Positions 18,387-26,868 of a DNA stretch of 64,000 nt are shown here, piece by piece. Source of the DNA: Bradyrhizobium sp. 164 (GTDB lineage Bacteria; Pseudomonadota; Alphaproteobacteria; Rhizobiales; Xanthobacteraceae); contig NZ_JADPKA010000008.1 in the NCBI RefSeq assembly GCF_023073715.1, positions 186,001 through 250,000 of the forward strand, in the 5' to 3' direction. A program made the position numbers and the translations under genes. The notes beneath the pieces are model-generated. The model searched no databases. It was not told the origin of the DNA and saw only the letters and a list, made by a program, of their open reading frames with translations. Numbering within the stretch: position 1 is the first letter of the stretch; each line of letters opens with the position of its first letter.

Positions 18387-19166
18387 ATGATCGTTCGAAT
18401 CTGGGCAGCTTTGGCCGTGGCGTTGCTGGTGAATCTCTCGGCGCACGCGCAGCAGGCGCCCTCGCGCCTCGACGAGATAGTCAAGCGCGGCACCTTGCGC
18501 GTCGGCATGACCGGCGACTACAAGCCCTTCACCTATCTGGACAAGACCACGCAGCAATTCAGCGGCTTCGACGTCGACATGGCGCAGGCCCTTGGCAAGG
18601 CGCTCGGCGTCAAGGTCGAATTCGTGCCGACGGCCTGGCCGAAGCTGATGAAGGATTTCGAGGCCGACCAGTTCGACATCGCCATGGGCGGTGTCTCCGT
18701 CACGCTCGACCGGCAGAAGAAAGGCTTCTTCTCCACGCCGATCATGCGGGAGGGCAAGACGCCGATCGCGCGCTGCGCCGACACGGCCAAGTACCAGAGC
18801 ATCGCCGACATCGACAAGAAGGGCACCCGAATCATCGTCAATCCGGGCGGCACCAACGAACGCTTCGCGCGCGCCAACATCAAGGATGCCGAGATCACCG
18901 TCTTTGCCGACAACACCGTGATCTTCGACGAGATCGCCAAGGGCAACGCCGATCTGATGATGACCGACGCCTCCGAGACGCGATACCAGCAGAAGCAGCA
19001 TGCCGGCGTGCTCTGCGCGGTGCACCCTGAAAAGCCGTTCGATTTTTCGGAGAAGGCCTATTGGCTGCAGCGCGATGTCGCGTTGAAAGCCTTCGTCGAC
19101 CAATGGCTGCACATCTCGATGGAAGACGGCAGCTACAAGAAGATCTATGCCGCCTGGTTCAACTAG
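18387..19166 (+). CDS. Periplasmic cyclohexadienyl dehydratase-like protein (SBP_bac_3 fold)
   Basis: A 259-residue exported protein (signal MIVRIWAALAVALLVNLSAHAQ). It has the amino-acid binding-protein fold, but its motifs follow periplasmic cyclohexadienyl dehydratase PheC: MTGDYKPFTYLD, VPTAWPKLMKDF, GGVSVTLDRQKKGFFS, PIARCADTAKYQ, NPGGTNERF and MTDASETRYQQKQ. PheC enzymes convert prephenate or arogenate to phenylpyruvate or phenylalanine. No ABC permease genes lie nearby, which also favours an enzyme over a transporter part. No gene symbol is given because close binding-protein paralogues exist. Confidence 0.8.
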   Translation: MIVRIWAALAVALLVNLSAHAQQAPSRLDEIVKRGTLRVGMTGDYKPFTYLDKTTQQFSGFDVDMAQALGKALGVKVEFVPTAWPKLMKDFEADQFDIAMGGVSVTLDRQKKGFFSTPIMREGKTPIARCADTAKYQSIADIDKKGTRIIVNPGGTNERFARANIKDAEITVFADNTVIFDEIAKGNADLMMTDASETRYQQKQHAGVLCAVHPEKPFDFSEKAYWLQRDVALKAFVDQWLHISMEDGSYKKIYAAWFN

Positions 19167-19258
19167 GCTGCGTCGCCCTGTCGCTCGCTTCGGCCAAACT
19201 GTGGACGGGTTCCGGGCGTATTGAACCCGAACGCATTGCAGCACGACTCATACGGATG

Positions 19259-19280
19259 AAAGTGATCTAGATCACTTTTT
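19259..19280. promoter_or_regulatory. Perfect 20-bp palindrome resembling a CRP/FNR-family operator
   Basis: AAAGTGATCTAGATCACTTT occupies 19259-19278 and is followed by TT. The core GTGATCTAGATCAC equals the central part of the E. coli CRP consensus. It is 59 bases upstream of the DUF2147 gene start and 92 bases after the dehydratase-like gene. The same sequence could fold in RNA as an 8-bp stem with a CTAG loop and a T run, so a terminator role is an alternative. Confidence 0.55.
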
Positions 19281-19337
19281 GCGATCGAACCGGAGCGTAT
19301 GCGTCAGTCCGGGGACCATCTGTTCAGGAGATGCGAA

Positions 19338-20210
19338 ATGAGGAAGCTGTTGGCTACGGCCGCATTCCTGTTGGCGAGCACGGCTGCTCAGGCACAATAC
19401 ACTTTCGAATATGGCGGGCGCACCATCCGCATCGATCCCGACCGCGGCACGGTGCAGATCCCCGGCGTGTACGACAACACCGGCCAGGGCAAGGCCAAGA
19501 AGGCCAAGAAGAACGAGCAGGCGCCGCAGCAGGCCACGGTGGATCCGCAAGCGCCGGCTGCTGCTCCGGCACCTGCCCCCGCTCCCGCCGCCGCGCCGCC
19601 CGCGGCCGTGCAGGCGCCTGCACCCGCCGCCGCAGCAGCGCCGCCCGCAGCGCCGCAACCACCCGCTCCGTCACCGGCCACCGCCAACAACACGCCCGCC
19701 GACACGGCCGTGGCGCCGCCCCCTGCGCCGCCTTCGGCCGCTGCTCCCGTCGAGCAGCAGGCGGCGCCCGCTGTGACGCCACCGCCCGCCCCGACCGTGG
19801 CTGCCGCACCACCGGCGCCGCCTCCGCCACCCGCGCCGGCGCCTGCCCCCGCTCCCGTTCAGGCGGCTGCAGCCACGCCTGCTCCGGCAGCCGCGCCCAC
19901 GCGCGATCTGAATTCGCCGCTCGGCGTTTGGCTCACGGAGGAGAAGGAAGGCAAGGTCCGCATCGAGCAATGCGGCACCAATCTCTGCGGCTATTCGGTC
20001 GATTCGAAATCGAACCAGAACGGCGAGCAGGTCCTGATCAACATGAAGCCCGGCAAGGACCAGAAATGGTCAGGCCGCATCCTCGACCCCAATTCCGGCT
20101 CGACCTACGACTCGACGATCGCGATGAAGGGCACCGACCGGTTGCGCGTGCAGGGCTGCGCCTTCGGCGGCATGTTCTGCGGCGGCCAGACCTGGACGCG
20201 GGTGAACTGA
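19338..20210 (+). CDS. Secreted DUF2147 domain protein with Pro/Ala-rich linker
   Basis: A 290-residue protein starting at the ATG at 19338, seven bases after AGGAG. The signal peptide is MRKLLATAAFLLASTAAQAQ. A short conserved part (YTFEYGGRTIRIDPDRGTV) is followed by about 130 residues of Pro/Ala-rich low complexity (APAPAPAPAAAPPAA and similar). The C-terminal ~95 residues are a DUF2147 domain (LGVWLTEEKEGKVRIEQCG, DQKWSGRILDPNSGSTYDS), with paired cysteines. DUF2147 proteins are secreted lipocalin-like proteins of unclear role. The linker would span peptidoglycan or reach the outer membrane. Confidence 0.88.
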   Translation: MRKLLATAAFLLASTAAQAQYTFEYGGRTIRIDPDRGTVQIPGVYDNTGQGKAKKAKKNEQAPQQATVDPQAPAAAPAPAPAPAAAPPAAVQAPAPAAAAAPPAAPQPPAPSPATANNTPADTAVAPPPAPPSAAAPVEQQAAPAVTPPPAPTVAAAPPAPPPPPAPAPAPAPVQAAAATPAPAAAPTRDLNSPLGVWLTEEKEGKVRIEQCGTNLCGYSVDSKSNQNGEQVLINMKPGKDQKWSGRILDPNSGSTYDSTIAMKGTDRLRVQGCAFGGMFCGGQTWTRVN

Positions 20211-20236
20211 GATCGGACTGATCGTTCTGACCAATG

Positions 20237-20269
20237 CAAGGGGGCCCCGATGCGGGTCCCTTTGTTTTT
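20237..20269 (+). terminator. Intrinsic terminator after the DUF2147 gene
   Basis: CAAGGGGGCCC (20237-20247) pairs with GGGTCCCTTTG (20254-20264), with two G-U pairs, around a six-base loop. TTTTT follows at 20265-20269. Confidence 0.8.
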
Positions 20270-20390
20270 ACGCGCCCTTCTGTTGCGAGGTGAGCAACCT
20301 CACTCAACCTCCTGCACACGTGACAGCCCTCACATCGCCGGTTCCCGGTCCATGTCACGATCCCCGAACGGTCAACCACAGGGGCGTGTC

Positions 20391-20747
20391 ATGAACGGCT
20401 TTCGCAAGGCTCTCTTCGCCACCATTGTCACTATCGCCTTCCCGCTCGCGCAGGCCGATGCTGCGGGCTCCGCCTTCGACGGTGCATGGAATGTCCGCAT
20501 CGCCTCCTCGATCCAGGCCTGCGGCGACGGCGCGACCGTCTCGATCGGAATCAACAATGGTCACATCGCATCGAGCAGCGCCGCGGTGACGGCGTCGGGC
20601 CGCGTCGCCGATGCCGGCAACATCAACGTCACGCTGAGCACCGGCATCAAGCGCGCCGTCGGTTTCGGCCGGCTCACCGGCACTTCCGGCTCCGGCACCT
20701 GGCGTGGCGCCATGTGCAGGGGGACGTGGACGGCGGAAAGAATGTGA
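20391..20747 (+). CDS. Small secreted protein, unknown function
   Basis: A 118-residue protein with a signal peptide (MNGFRKALFATIVTIAFPLAQADAAG) and a compact beta-rich mature part: FDGAWNVRIASSIQACG, SIGINNGHI, GRVADAGNINVTLSTGIKRAVGFGRLTG, GTWRGAMCRGTW. Two cysteines may form a disulphide. The G/T/S-rich, W-anchored pattern is shared by many small secreted Bradyrhizobium proteins. The ATG at 20391 is preceded by CAGGGGCG. An in-frame extension upstream to 20250 covers the terminator and is rejected. Confidence 0.78.
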   Translation: MNGFRKALFATIVTIAFPLAQADAAGSAFDGAWNVRIASSIQACGDGATVSIGINNGHIASSSAAVTASGRVADAGNINVTLSTGIKRAVGFGRLTGTSGSGTWRGAMCRGTWTAERM

Positions 20748-20904
20748 TGGTGCCGCGGGGACAAGCAGCCAGGACGCCCGTAAACGCGCTACGGCGTCTC
20801 TGCGCAGAGCCGGAACCCAGCGCTCGGGTAGTCCCAAATTTCCGGTCTCGGGATCGGCGATGCATCGCCCTGGGGCGATACACCTTGCCCCGCACGCGAG
20901 CGCC

Positions 20905-21309
20905 TTAGCCGACCGCTGCCCCATATTCGGCGTCGGTGACCGGCTCCAGCCAGGTCGAATAGACGCCATCGAGCGCTTCCTGCATGGCGATGTGGCACAT
21001 GCCGTTGGTCGGCGATGCGCCGTGCCAGTGCAATTCGCCCGGCGGAATCCAGACGGTGTCGCCCGGGCGGATCTCGCGGATCGGGCCGCCCTTGGACTGC
21101 ACGCGCCCGACGCCGGAGATGACGTAGAGCGTCTGGCCGAGCGGATGATGGTGCCAGTTGGTGCGCGCGCCCGGCTCGAACGCAACGCGCGAGCAGTTCA
21201 GCCGTGCCGGCGCGGGCGCCATGATGACCGGGTCCTGCCACACGGTGCCGGTGAAGTTTTCCTTCGGCGCACGGCGGGTCGGCCGCGTGCCTGCAATAGT
21301 GATCTCCAT
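20905..21309 (-). CDS. Cupin protein (hydroxynitrile-lyase-like)
   Basis: A 134-residue single-domain cupin. The metal-binding motif 1 is FEPGARTNWHHHPLGQTLYVISGVG and motif 2 is PGDTVWIPPGELHWHGA. The overall pattern, including NFTGTVWQDP and ALDGVYSTWLEPVTD, is like the manganese cupins described as bacterial hydroxynitrile lyases, and also like cupins fused to carboxymuconolactone decarboxylases. The true reaction is unknown. It lies downstream of the RraA-like gene on the same strand, 24 bases away, so they probably share a transcript. Confidence 0.85.
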   Translation of the reverse strand: MEITIAGTRPTRRAPKENFTGTVWQDPVIMAPAPARLNCSRVAFEPGARTNWHHHPLGQTLYVISGVGRVQSKGGPIREIRPGDTVWIPPGELHWHGASPTNGMCHIAMQEALDGVYSTWLEPVTDAEYGAAVG

Positions 21310-21333
21310 GGGGATTACCTCGTTCCTTCCCGG

Positions 21334-22032
21334 TTACTTCTTGCTGGCGGCGTAGCGCGCCTTGGTTTCGGCATTCATGGGATAGAGGCCAGGCAGCACG
21401 GCGCCGTTGTTCACCTCGTTGACGATCCAGGCTTCCATCCGCTCCTGCTCGACACCCTCGTTGAGCACGTGATCGAGCATCGCCTGCGGGATCAGCACGC
21501 AGCCGTCCTGGTCGGCGACCACGATGTCGTTGGGAAACACCGCGACGCCGCCGCAGCCGATCGGCTCGCCCCAGCCGACGAAGGTGAGGCCCGCAACCGA
21601 CGGCGGCGCGGCATAGCCGTCGCACCAGACCGGAAGATTGGTGCCAAGCACGCCCTCGACGTCACGCACCACGCCGTCGGTGACGAGCGCGGTCACGCCG
21701 CGCTTGACCATGCGCGCGCAGAGGATGTCGCCGAAGATGCCGGCATCGGTGATGCCCATGGCATCGACCACGGCGATGCAGCCTTCGGGCATTGCCTCGA
21801 TCGCGGTGCGGGTCGAGATCGGCGATGACCAGGATTCCGGCGTCGCCAGATCCTCGCGCGCAGGCACGAAGCGCAGGGTGAAGGCCGGACCCACCAGGCG
21901 CGGCAGGCCCGGTCGCAACGGACGCGCGCCGCGCATCCACACATTGCGCAGGCCCTTCTTCAGCAGGACCGTGGTGATGGTGGCGGTGGTGATGCCGACG
22001 AGGGTTTTGCGGGCTTCGGGGGACAGCGACAT
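21334..22032 (-). CDS. RraA-like / HMG-CHA aldolase family protein
   Basis: A 232-residue member of the RraA/4-hydroxy-4-methyl-2-oxoglutarate aldolase family. Characteristic segments are CIAVVDAMGITDAGIFGDILCARMVKRG, ALVTDGVVRDVEGV, and VFPNDIVVADQDGCVLIP. The metal/pyruvate site residues of the aldolases (GxxxxR..D) appear as GDILCAR and DGVVRD. Despite the RNase E-inhibitor name of E. coli RraA, alphaproteobacterial members next to catabolic genes are more often aldolases or oxaloacetate decarboxylases. Its neighbours are a cupin (same strand) and the divergent pxpBCA operon. Start ATG at 22032. Confidence 0.85.
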   Translation of the reverse strand: MSLSPEARKTLVGITTATITTVLLKKGLRNVWMRGARPLRPGLPRLVGPAFTLRFVPAREDLATPESWSSPISTRTAIEAMPEGCIAVVDAMGITDAGIFGDILCARMVKRGVTALVTDGVVRDVEGVLGTNLPVWCDGYAAPPSVAGLTFVGWGEPIGCGGVAVFPNDIVVADQDGCVLIPQAMLDHVLNEGVEQERMEAWIVNEVNNGAVLPGLYPMNAETKARYAASKK

Positions 22033-22280
22033 GGAAACAGACGAGCTCCGGATGGGCGGGAAAGAACGCGCGCATCTTGCGAGCCGGGCGCCTTGCGTCA
22101 AGGGCCAAGAGGCTAGCAATAACGCAGGGCCGCCGGGCTATTATGCGACGCGATAACAAGGCTTTATCGTGTCCCCTTGCATTAATTTATTGGACTTGCG
22201 GGCGCATTTACGCGAAGCAGGACGAAGCGGAACTCGAACGCTGGGGACCGCATTCTTCAGAAGTCCGATTTCGACAGCTC

Positions 22281-23012
22281 ATGGCCTCGACGCTTCCCCC
22301 GCCCCGCCTTTTGCCCAGTGGCGACAGCGCCGTCACGGTCGAGTTCAGCCGCACCATCGACGATGATGCCAACCAGCGCGTGCTGGCGCTCGACAAGGCG
22401 CTTGTCGCAAGCCCGATCGACGGCATCACTGAGGCCGTGCCGACTTATCGCTCGCTGCTGGTGCACTACGATCCCGGCAAGATCGGTTTCGACGCGCTCG
22501 GCGAGAAGCTGCTCGCGCTCGCGAGCCAGAAGCTGCCTCCGGCAACCAAGGCTCGCCGCTGGCGCATTCCCGTCGCCTATGGCGGCGAGCACGGCATCGA
22601 CCTCGAGGATGTCGCCAAGGCGCTCAACACCACCCCCGACGACATCGTCGCCCGTCACGTCGCCGGCGACTACAAGGTCGCCATGATCGGCTTTACGCCG
22701 GGCTGGTCCTATCTCAGCGGGCTGGATAAATTTCTCCACATGTCGCGGCGACAGAATCCGCGCGTGCTGACGCCCGCCGGCACGATCTCGATCGGCGGCG
22801 TCCAGGCCGGAATCCAATGCCTGGCCGCCCCGAGCGGCTGGCACCTTCTGGGCCGCACGCCGGTGCGGACCTATCAGCTCCACCGCAATCCGACCTTCCT
22901 CACCGAACCCGGTGATCGCGTGACGTTTTACGCCATCGACCACAAGACGTTCGAAGAATTGGACCGCGCTGCTGAAGCCGGCGAAATCGTCGCCGACCAG
23001 GTGGTCGCATGA
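22281..23012 (+). CDS. pxpB: 5-oxoprolinase subunit B (PxpB)
   Basis: A 243-residue protein of the KipI/PxpB (DUF1445-type allophanate hydrolase subunit 1) family. Recognisable parts are LLPSGDSAVTVEF, VPTYRSLLVHYDP, and the conserved MIGFTPGWSYLSGLD followed by RVLTPAGTISIGGVQAGI. With PxpC and PxpA it forms the ATP-dependent prokaryotic 5-oxoprolinase, which opens pyroglutamate to glutamate. I chose the ATG at 22281; the frame is open upstream to 22077 without homology. It overlaps pxpC by four bases (ATGA). Confidence 0.93.
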   Translation: MASTLPPPRLLPSGDSAVTVEFSRTIDDDANQRVLALDKALVASPIDGITEAVPTYRSLLVHYDPGKIGFDALGEKLLALASQKLPPATKARRWRIPVAYGGEHGIDLEDVAKALNTTPDDIVARHVAGDYKVAMIGFTPGWSYLSGLDKFLHMSRRQNPRVLTPAGTISIGGVQAGIQCLAAPSGWHLLGRTPVRTYQLHRNPTFLTEPGDRVTFYAIDHKTFEELDRAAEAGEIVADQVVA

Positions 23013-24046
23013 GCCGGCTCGTCGTCACCAGCATCGGGCCCGCAAGCTCCGTTCAGGATGGCGGCCGCCACGGCGCGCAGCGCTATGGACTGACGGTGAG
23101 CGGGGCGATGGACCGGCTGTCGCTTGCTGCGGCGAACACGCTTGTCGGCAACGGGCCGTTTGCGGCCGCCGTCGAGATCGGCCCGTTCGGCGCCTCCTTC
23201 ACCGCACGTGATGGCGCCGTGCGCATCGCGATATCGGGCGCGCCGCGCAATGCGGACGTCGCCGGAAATCCGATCGCCATGGACACATCGGTGATCTTGA
23301 AGGATGGCGAGACTCTGACGCTGGGCTTTGCCCGCGGCGGCGCCTTCACCTATCTCGCGATCGAGGGCGCCATCAAGGGCGAGCCGGTGTTCGGCAGCCT
23401 CGCCGTGAATGCGCGCGCGGGCCTCGGCAGCCCCTACCCGCGCCCGCTCCAGGCCGGCGACGAATTCAACATTGATGCCGCAAGCGGCGCGAGCGAGCTG
23501 CGGATCGAGTTGCCGAAGCCCGTGAGCGGCCCGATCCGTGTTCTGCTGGGCCCGCAGGACGACGAATTCGACGACGCCAACAAGGCGCTGTTCCTGGACA
23601 GCGAGTGGAAGATCTCGGCAACCTCCGATCGGATGGGCTACCGCCTCGAGGGCCCCGCCATCAAGCATCTGCACGGCCACAACATCGTCTCCGACGGCAC
23701 CGTCAATGGCAGCATCCAGGTGCCCGGCAATGGCGCGCCAATCGTGCTGATGATGGATCGCGGCACCTCGGGCGGTTATCCGAAGATCGCAACCGTCATC
23801 ACGGCCGATGTCGGCCGGCTCGCGCAGACTTCGGCGGGAACCGCGTTCCGTTTCAAGGCGGTCAGCATGGCCGAGGCGCAGGACGAGGCGCGCAAGTTCG
23901 CGCAACTGATCCGCAGCCTGCCCGATCGCCTGCGCCCTGCCGACACCACCTCGCTCAACATCGAGGCGCTCAGCGATGCTAACGTTGCGGGCTATGCCGT
24001 GAGCGCCGTCGATGCCGGGACGTGGCAGGTCGCCGCGGAACCGTGA
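23009..24046 (+). CDS. pxpC: 5-oxoprolinase subunit C (PxpC, biotin-dependent carboxyltransferase family)
   Basis: A 345-residue KipA/PxpC protein, related to urea amidolyase carboxyltransferase domains. It has [23 protein letters not shown] at the start, [16 protein letters not shown] segments ([13 protein letters not shown]), [11 protein letters not shown], and [19 protein letters not shown]. It is the second subunit of the 5-oxoprolinase operon, translationally coupled to pxpB, with pxpA starting 31 bases downstream. Confidence 0.93.
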   Translation: MSRLVVTSIGPASSVQDGGRHGAQRYGLTVSGAMDRLSLAAANTLVGNGPFAAAVEIGPFGASFTARDGAVRIAISGAPRNADVAGNPIAMDTSVILKDGETLTLGFARGGAFTYLAIEGAIKGEPVFGSLAVNARAGLGSPYPRPLQAGDEFNIDAASGASELRIELPKPVSGPIRVLLGPQDDEFDDANKALFLDSEWKISATSDRMGYRLEGPAIKHLHGHNIVSDGTVNGSIQVPGNGAPIVLMMDRGTSGGYPKIATVITADVGRLAQTSAGTAFRFKAVSMAEAQDEARKFAQLIRSLPDRLRPADTTSLNIEALSDANVAGYAVSAVDAGTWQVAAEP

Positions 24047-24077
24047 ACGGCAACAAGACCAGAGGCGGAGAGCACCC

Positions 24078-24848
24078 ATGAAGACAGTCGATCTCAATTG
24101 CGACCTCGGCGAAGGTTTTGGCGCGTGGGAGATGGGCAATGACGCGGCGATGATCGAGCTGGCAAGCTCGGTCAACGTCGCCTGCGGCTTCCACGCCGGC
24201 GACCCTGACATCATGCGCCGCACGGTGGAGCTCGCGAAAGCGCGCGGCGTCTCGGTCGGCGCGCATCCCGGCTACCGCGATCTGCACGGCTTTGGCCGGC
24301 ATCCGATCGCGGGGCTGAAGGCATCCGAGATCGAGAACCTCGTCGCCTACCAGATCGGCGCGTTGCAGGCGATCGCGACCGCAGCCGGGTACAAGGTGAC
24401 GCATGTGAAGGCGCATGGCGCGCTTTCCAACGTCGCCTGCGAGGACGACATGACGGCGAAGGCGATCGCCGCCGGCATCAAGGCGGTCGATCCCAGCCTG
24501 ATCTTCGTCGTGCTCGCGAACTCGAAGCTGGTGAAGGCCGGCGAAGCGGCCAATCTGCCGATGGTGCACGAGGTGTTCGCCGACCGCGCCTATGAGGACG
24601 ACGGCAATCTTGTCTCGCGCAAGAAACCCGGCGCGGTGCTGCACGATGCCACGGCGATCGCCGATCGCGTCGTGCGCATGGTGCAGGACGGCGCGGTGGT
24701 CTCTGTCACCGGCAAGGTGATCAAGATGCGCACGGACACGGTCTGCATCCACGGCGATACGCCTGGCGCCGTCGAGATCGCGCGCGGTGTGCGTCAGGCG
24801 TTGAAGAATGCGGGGATCGAGGTCGCGCCGTTCAAGCGCGGGGCGTGA
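24078..24848 (+). CDS. pxpA: 5-oxoprolinase subunit A (PxpA, LamB/YcsF family)
   Basis: A 256-residue LamB/YcsF protein: [19 protein letters not shown] at the start, [42 protein letters not shown] and [18 protein letters not shown]. It supplies the hydrolase-like part of 5-oxoprolinase. The ATG at 24078 follows GGCGGAGAGCACCC. It completes the pxpBCA operon. Its stop codon (24846-24848) directly abuts the stop of the convergent small gene. Confidence 0.94.
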   Translation: MKTVDLNCDLGEGFGAWEMGNDAAMIELASSVNVACGFHAGDPDIMRRTVELAKARGVSVGAHPGYRDLHGFGRHPIAGLKASEIENLVAYQIGALQAIATAAGYKVTHVKAHGALSNVACEDDMTAKAIAAGIKAVDPSLIFVVLANSKLVKAGEAANLPMVHEVFADRAYEDDGNLVSRKKPGAVLHDATAIADRVVRMVQDGAVVSVTGKVIKMRTDTVCIHGDTPGAVEIARGVRQALKNAGIEVAPFKRGA

Positions 24849-25001
24849 TCAGAACGGATGCACCGACAACGTGCCGAACACGATCGCCGCGATGACGGCG
24901 AACGCGCTATAGAGCGCGACATGATGCATGCTCGTCCCGGTCCGACGCGAGAGCGAGCGCGCGTAGAAGTGCAGTCTGGCCTCGGCCGATAATTCGCGCA
25001 T
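24849..25001 (-). CDS. Small single-span membrane protein
   Basis: A 50-residue protein with a clear GGAG seven bases before its ATG at 25001. An amphipathic basic N-terminus (MRELSAEARLHFYARSLSRR) is followed by one hydrophobic span (HVALYSAFAVIAAIVFGTLSV). It is tail-to-tail with pxpA with no bases between the stop codons. It lies 256 bases downstream of the nitrite-reductase partner gene on the same strand. Function unknown. Confidence 0.65.
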   Translation of the reverse strand: MRELSAEARLHFYARSLSRRTGTSMHHVALYSAFAVIAAIVFGTLSVHPF

Positions 25002-25257
25002 GGTCGATCTCCAGTGCCCCATTTGCGGGATTATGATGGATCAACCGGGGGTGCCGGCAAGACGTCGACAGAAAAAGCGATGAGCTTCTTCATAGGAGGC
25101 TCATTGCAGATGCATATTCTCCGCAAGCGAAGGTTCCGAGAATCTCATTCGTTAAATTCCGAGGCAGCCGGAACCGGCTCGCAAGGGATGATGGCCAGGC
25201 CAAACCCTGGGAAGGCCGTCCGATCAACCGGACGACTCATCCCGATGTTCTCGCGTT

Positions 25258-26868
25258 TTAATAAACGTCAGCCTGGAATCGGCCGGTCTTCTTGAGCTCG
25301 GCGACGAAACTGACGGCTTCGTCGGTCGAACGTGCGCCGAACTGGGCGACGATGTCGACCAGCGCGCGCTCGACGTCCTTGGCCATGCGCTTGGCATCGC
25401 CGCAGATGTAGAGATGCGCGCCTTCGGCAAGCCACGTCCACACCTCACGGCCGACCTCGCGCATGCGGTCCTGCACGTAAAACTTCTTCTCACCGTCGCG
25501 CGACCAGGCCAGCGACAGTCGCGTGAGCAGACCCGAGGTCTTCATCGCGTTGAGCTCCTCCTGGTAGAAGAAGTCGCAATCGCTGCGCTGGTGCCCGAAG
25601 AACAGCCAGTTCTTGCCGGGCGCGCCGGTAGCCTTGCGGTCGAGCAGGAAGGCGCGGAACGGCGCGATGCCGGTGCCGGGGCCGACCATGATGATTGGCG
25701 TCTTCGGGTCCTGCGGCAGGCCGAAGGCGTGTGCCTTCTGCACATAGACATTGAGCTTCTCGCCCTCGTTGATACGCTCGCCGAGGAAGGTCGAGGCGAC
25801 GCCGAGGCGCTTGCGCTTGCCGACAACGTAGCGCACCGAATCGACCGTCAGCGATAGCTTTCCGGGCGTCGCGTTGTGCGAGGACGAGATCGAATAGAGC
25901 CGCGGCTGAAGCGGCTCCAGCGCCTCGACGAAGGCCTCCGGATGCGGCCGCGTGCCCGAAAACTTCTGGAGCGCGGCCATGACGTCGAGCGTCGCCGCAT
26001 CGCCATCGGGATCCTCGCCCTGCGCCAGCGCCCGCGCCTTCTCGCGCGCCGCACCGCCGGTGATGAAGGAGATCAGCTCGAACAGCGTGTCCGGCGCCGG
26101 CGACAGCGAGACGTCCTCGATCAGCACCTCGCGCAACGTCTTGCCGTTGACCTTGGTGGTGTGGGAGGCGCCGAGCAGCGCGATGATCTGGTCGACGAGG
26201 CCGACATCGTTGCGCGCGAACACACCAAAACTGTCGCCGACGACGTAGTCGAGCCTGCTCTCGGAGAGATCGAACTCGATGTGGTAGGTCTCCTTCTCCG
26301 ACTTTCCCTTGTTGAGAAGACGGCGCGACAGGAAAGTCGCGGTCACGGGGTTGTCGCGCGAGCGGCCCGGCTCTGCGATGGTCACGGTCACCGCTGGCGC
26401 GGCCGTGTCCGGCTTGTCCGCCGCTTTGGCCGCCGGGGCCTTGTCGAGCTCCTCGTACAGCGACTTCAGCATTCGCGCGGTTTCCTTGCCGCCGGGAACG
26501 CAGAGGTTGAGCCGTGCTTCGCTGCGGCTCGCGATGGCCTCGGAATAATCGTGGCAATTGTAGCCGCACTGGCCGCAATCCTGCTGCGCCATCGCCGCCA
26601 TCATTTTGCGGCGCAGGGGACGGCCCTCGGCGAGTTTCATCCGCTCGGCAATCGGCAAGGTCTGGTCGTGCCACGGCGCTTCGCCGTCGTCGCCGTCGCC
26701 GGCGGCGCCTTGCATGACGGCGGCGCCCTGCTCCGCCGACAGCGGCGCGGCGGCGTCAGGCGACAACAGTCCGGCAAAGAAGCCGTTCAGCCAGGAACGC
26801 TGCGCATCGGAGAACGGTGCGCTGGCGGGAATGATGTCGAGTTTCGGCGGAGGCGTGATCTGGTTCAT
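25258..26868 (-). CDS. FAD/NADPH reductase with N-terminal Fe-S domain, probable NirA electron donor
   Basis: A 536-residue protein usually labelled sulfite reductase alpha subunit. The C-terminal ~370 residues are a CysJ-type ferredoxin-NADP reductase module: FAD site RLYSISSS, NADPH site MVGPGTGIAPFRAFL, YICGDAKRMAKDV and the terminal DVY. The flavodoxin (FMN) domain of CysJ is absent. In its place residues 98-127 hold CGQCGYNC, then LCVPGG, i.e. Cys98, 101, 105 and 123, like the RnfB-type 4Fe-4S domain. Its start overlaps the nirA stop by four bases, so it probably passes NADPH electrons to NirA. Confidence 0.85.
   Translation of the reverse strand: MNQITPPPKLDIIPASAPFSDAQRSWLNGFFAGLLSPDAAAPLSAEQGAAVMQGAAGDGDDGEAPWHDQTLPIAERMKLAEGRPLRRKMMAAMAQQDCGQCGYNCHDYSEAIASRSEARLNLCVPGGKETARMLKSLYEELDKAPAAKAADKPDTAAPAVTVTIAEPGRSRDNPVTATFLSRRLLNKGKSEKETYHIEFDLSESRLDYVVGDSFGVFARNDVGLVDQIIALLGASHTTKVNGKTLREVLIEDVSLSPAPDTLFELISFITGGAAREKARALAQGEDPDGDAATLDVMAALQKFSGTRPHPEAFVEALEPLQPRLYSISSSHNATPGKLSLTVDSVRYVVGKRKRLGVASTFLGERINEGEKLNVYVQKAHAFGLPQDPKTPIIMVGPGTGIAPFRAFLLDRKATGAPGKNWLFFGHQRSDCDFFYQEELNAMKTSGLLTRLSLAWSRDGEKKFYVQDRMREVGREVWTWLAEGAHLYICGDAKRMAKDVERALVDIVAQFGARSTDEAVSFVAELKKTGRFQADVY

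Noticed and set aside
18294..19244. Long N-terminal extension of the DUF1993 frame
   Set aside because: It only mirrors the divergent dehydratase-like gene; DUF1993 proteins begin MTISMY as at 18293.
25014..25295. Plus-strand open frame of 93 codons
   Set aside because: Its end overlaps the reductase gene antisense and no motif is visible. A GGAGG before an internal ATG near 25111 is the only support.
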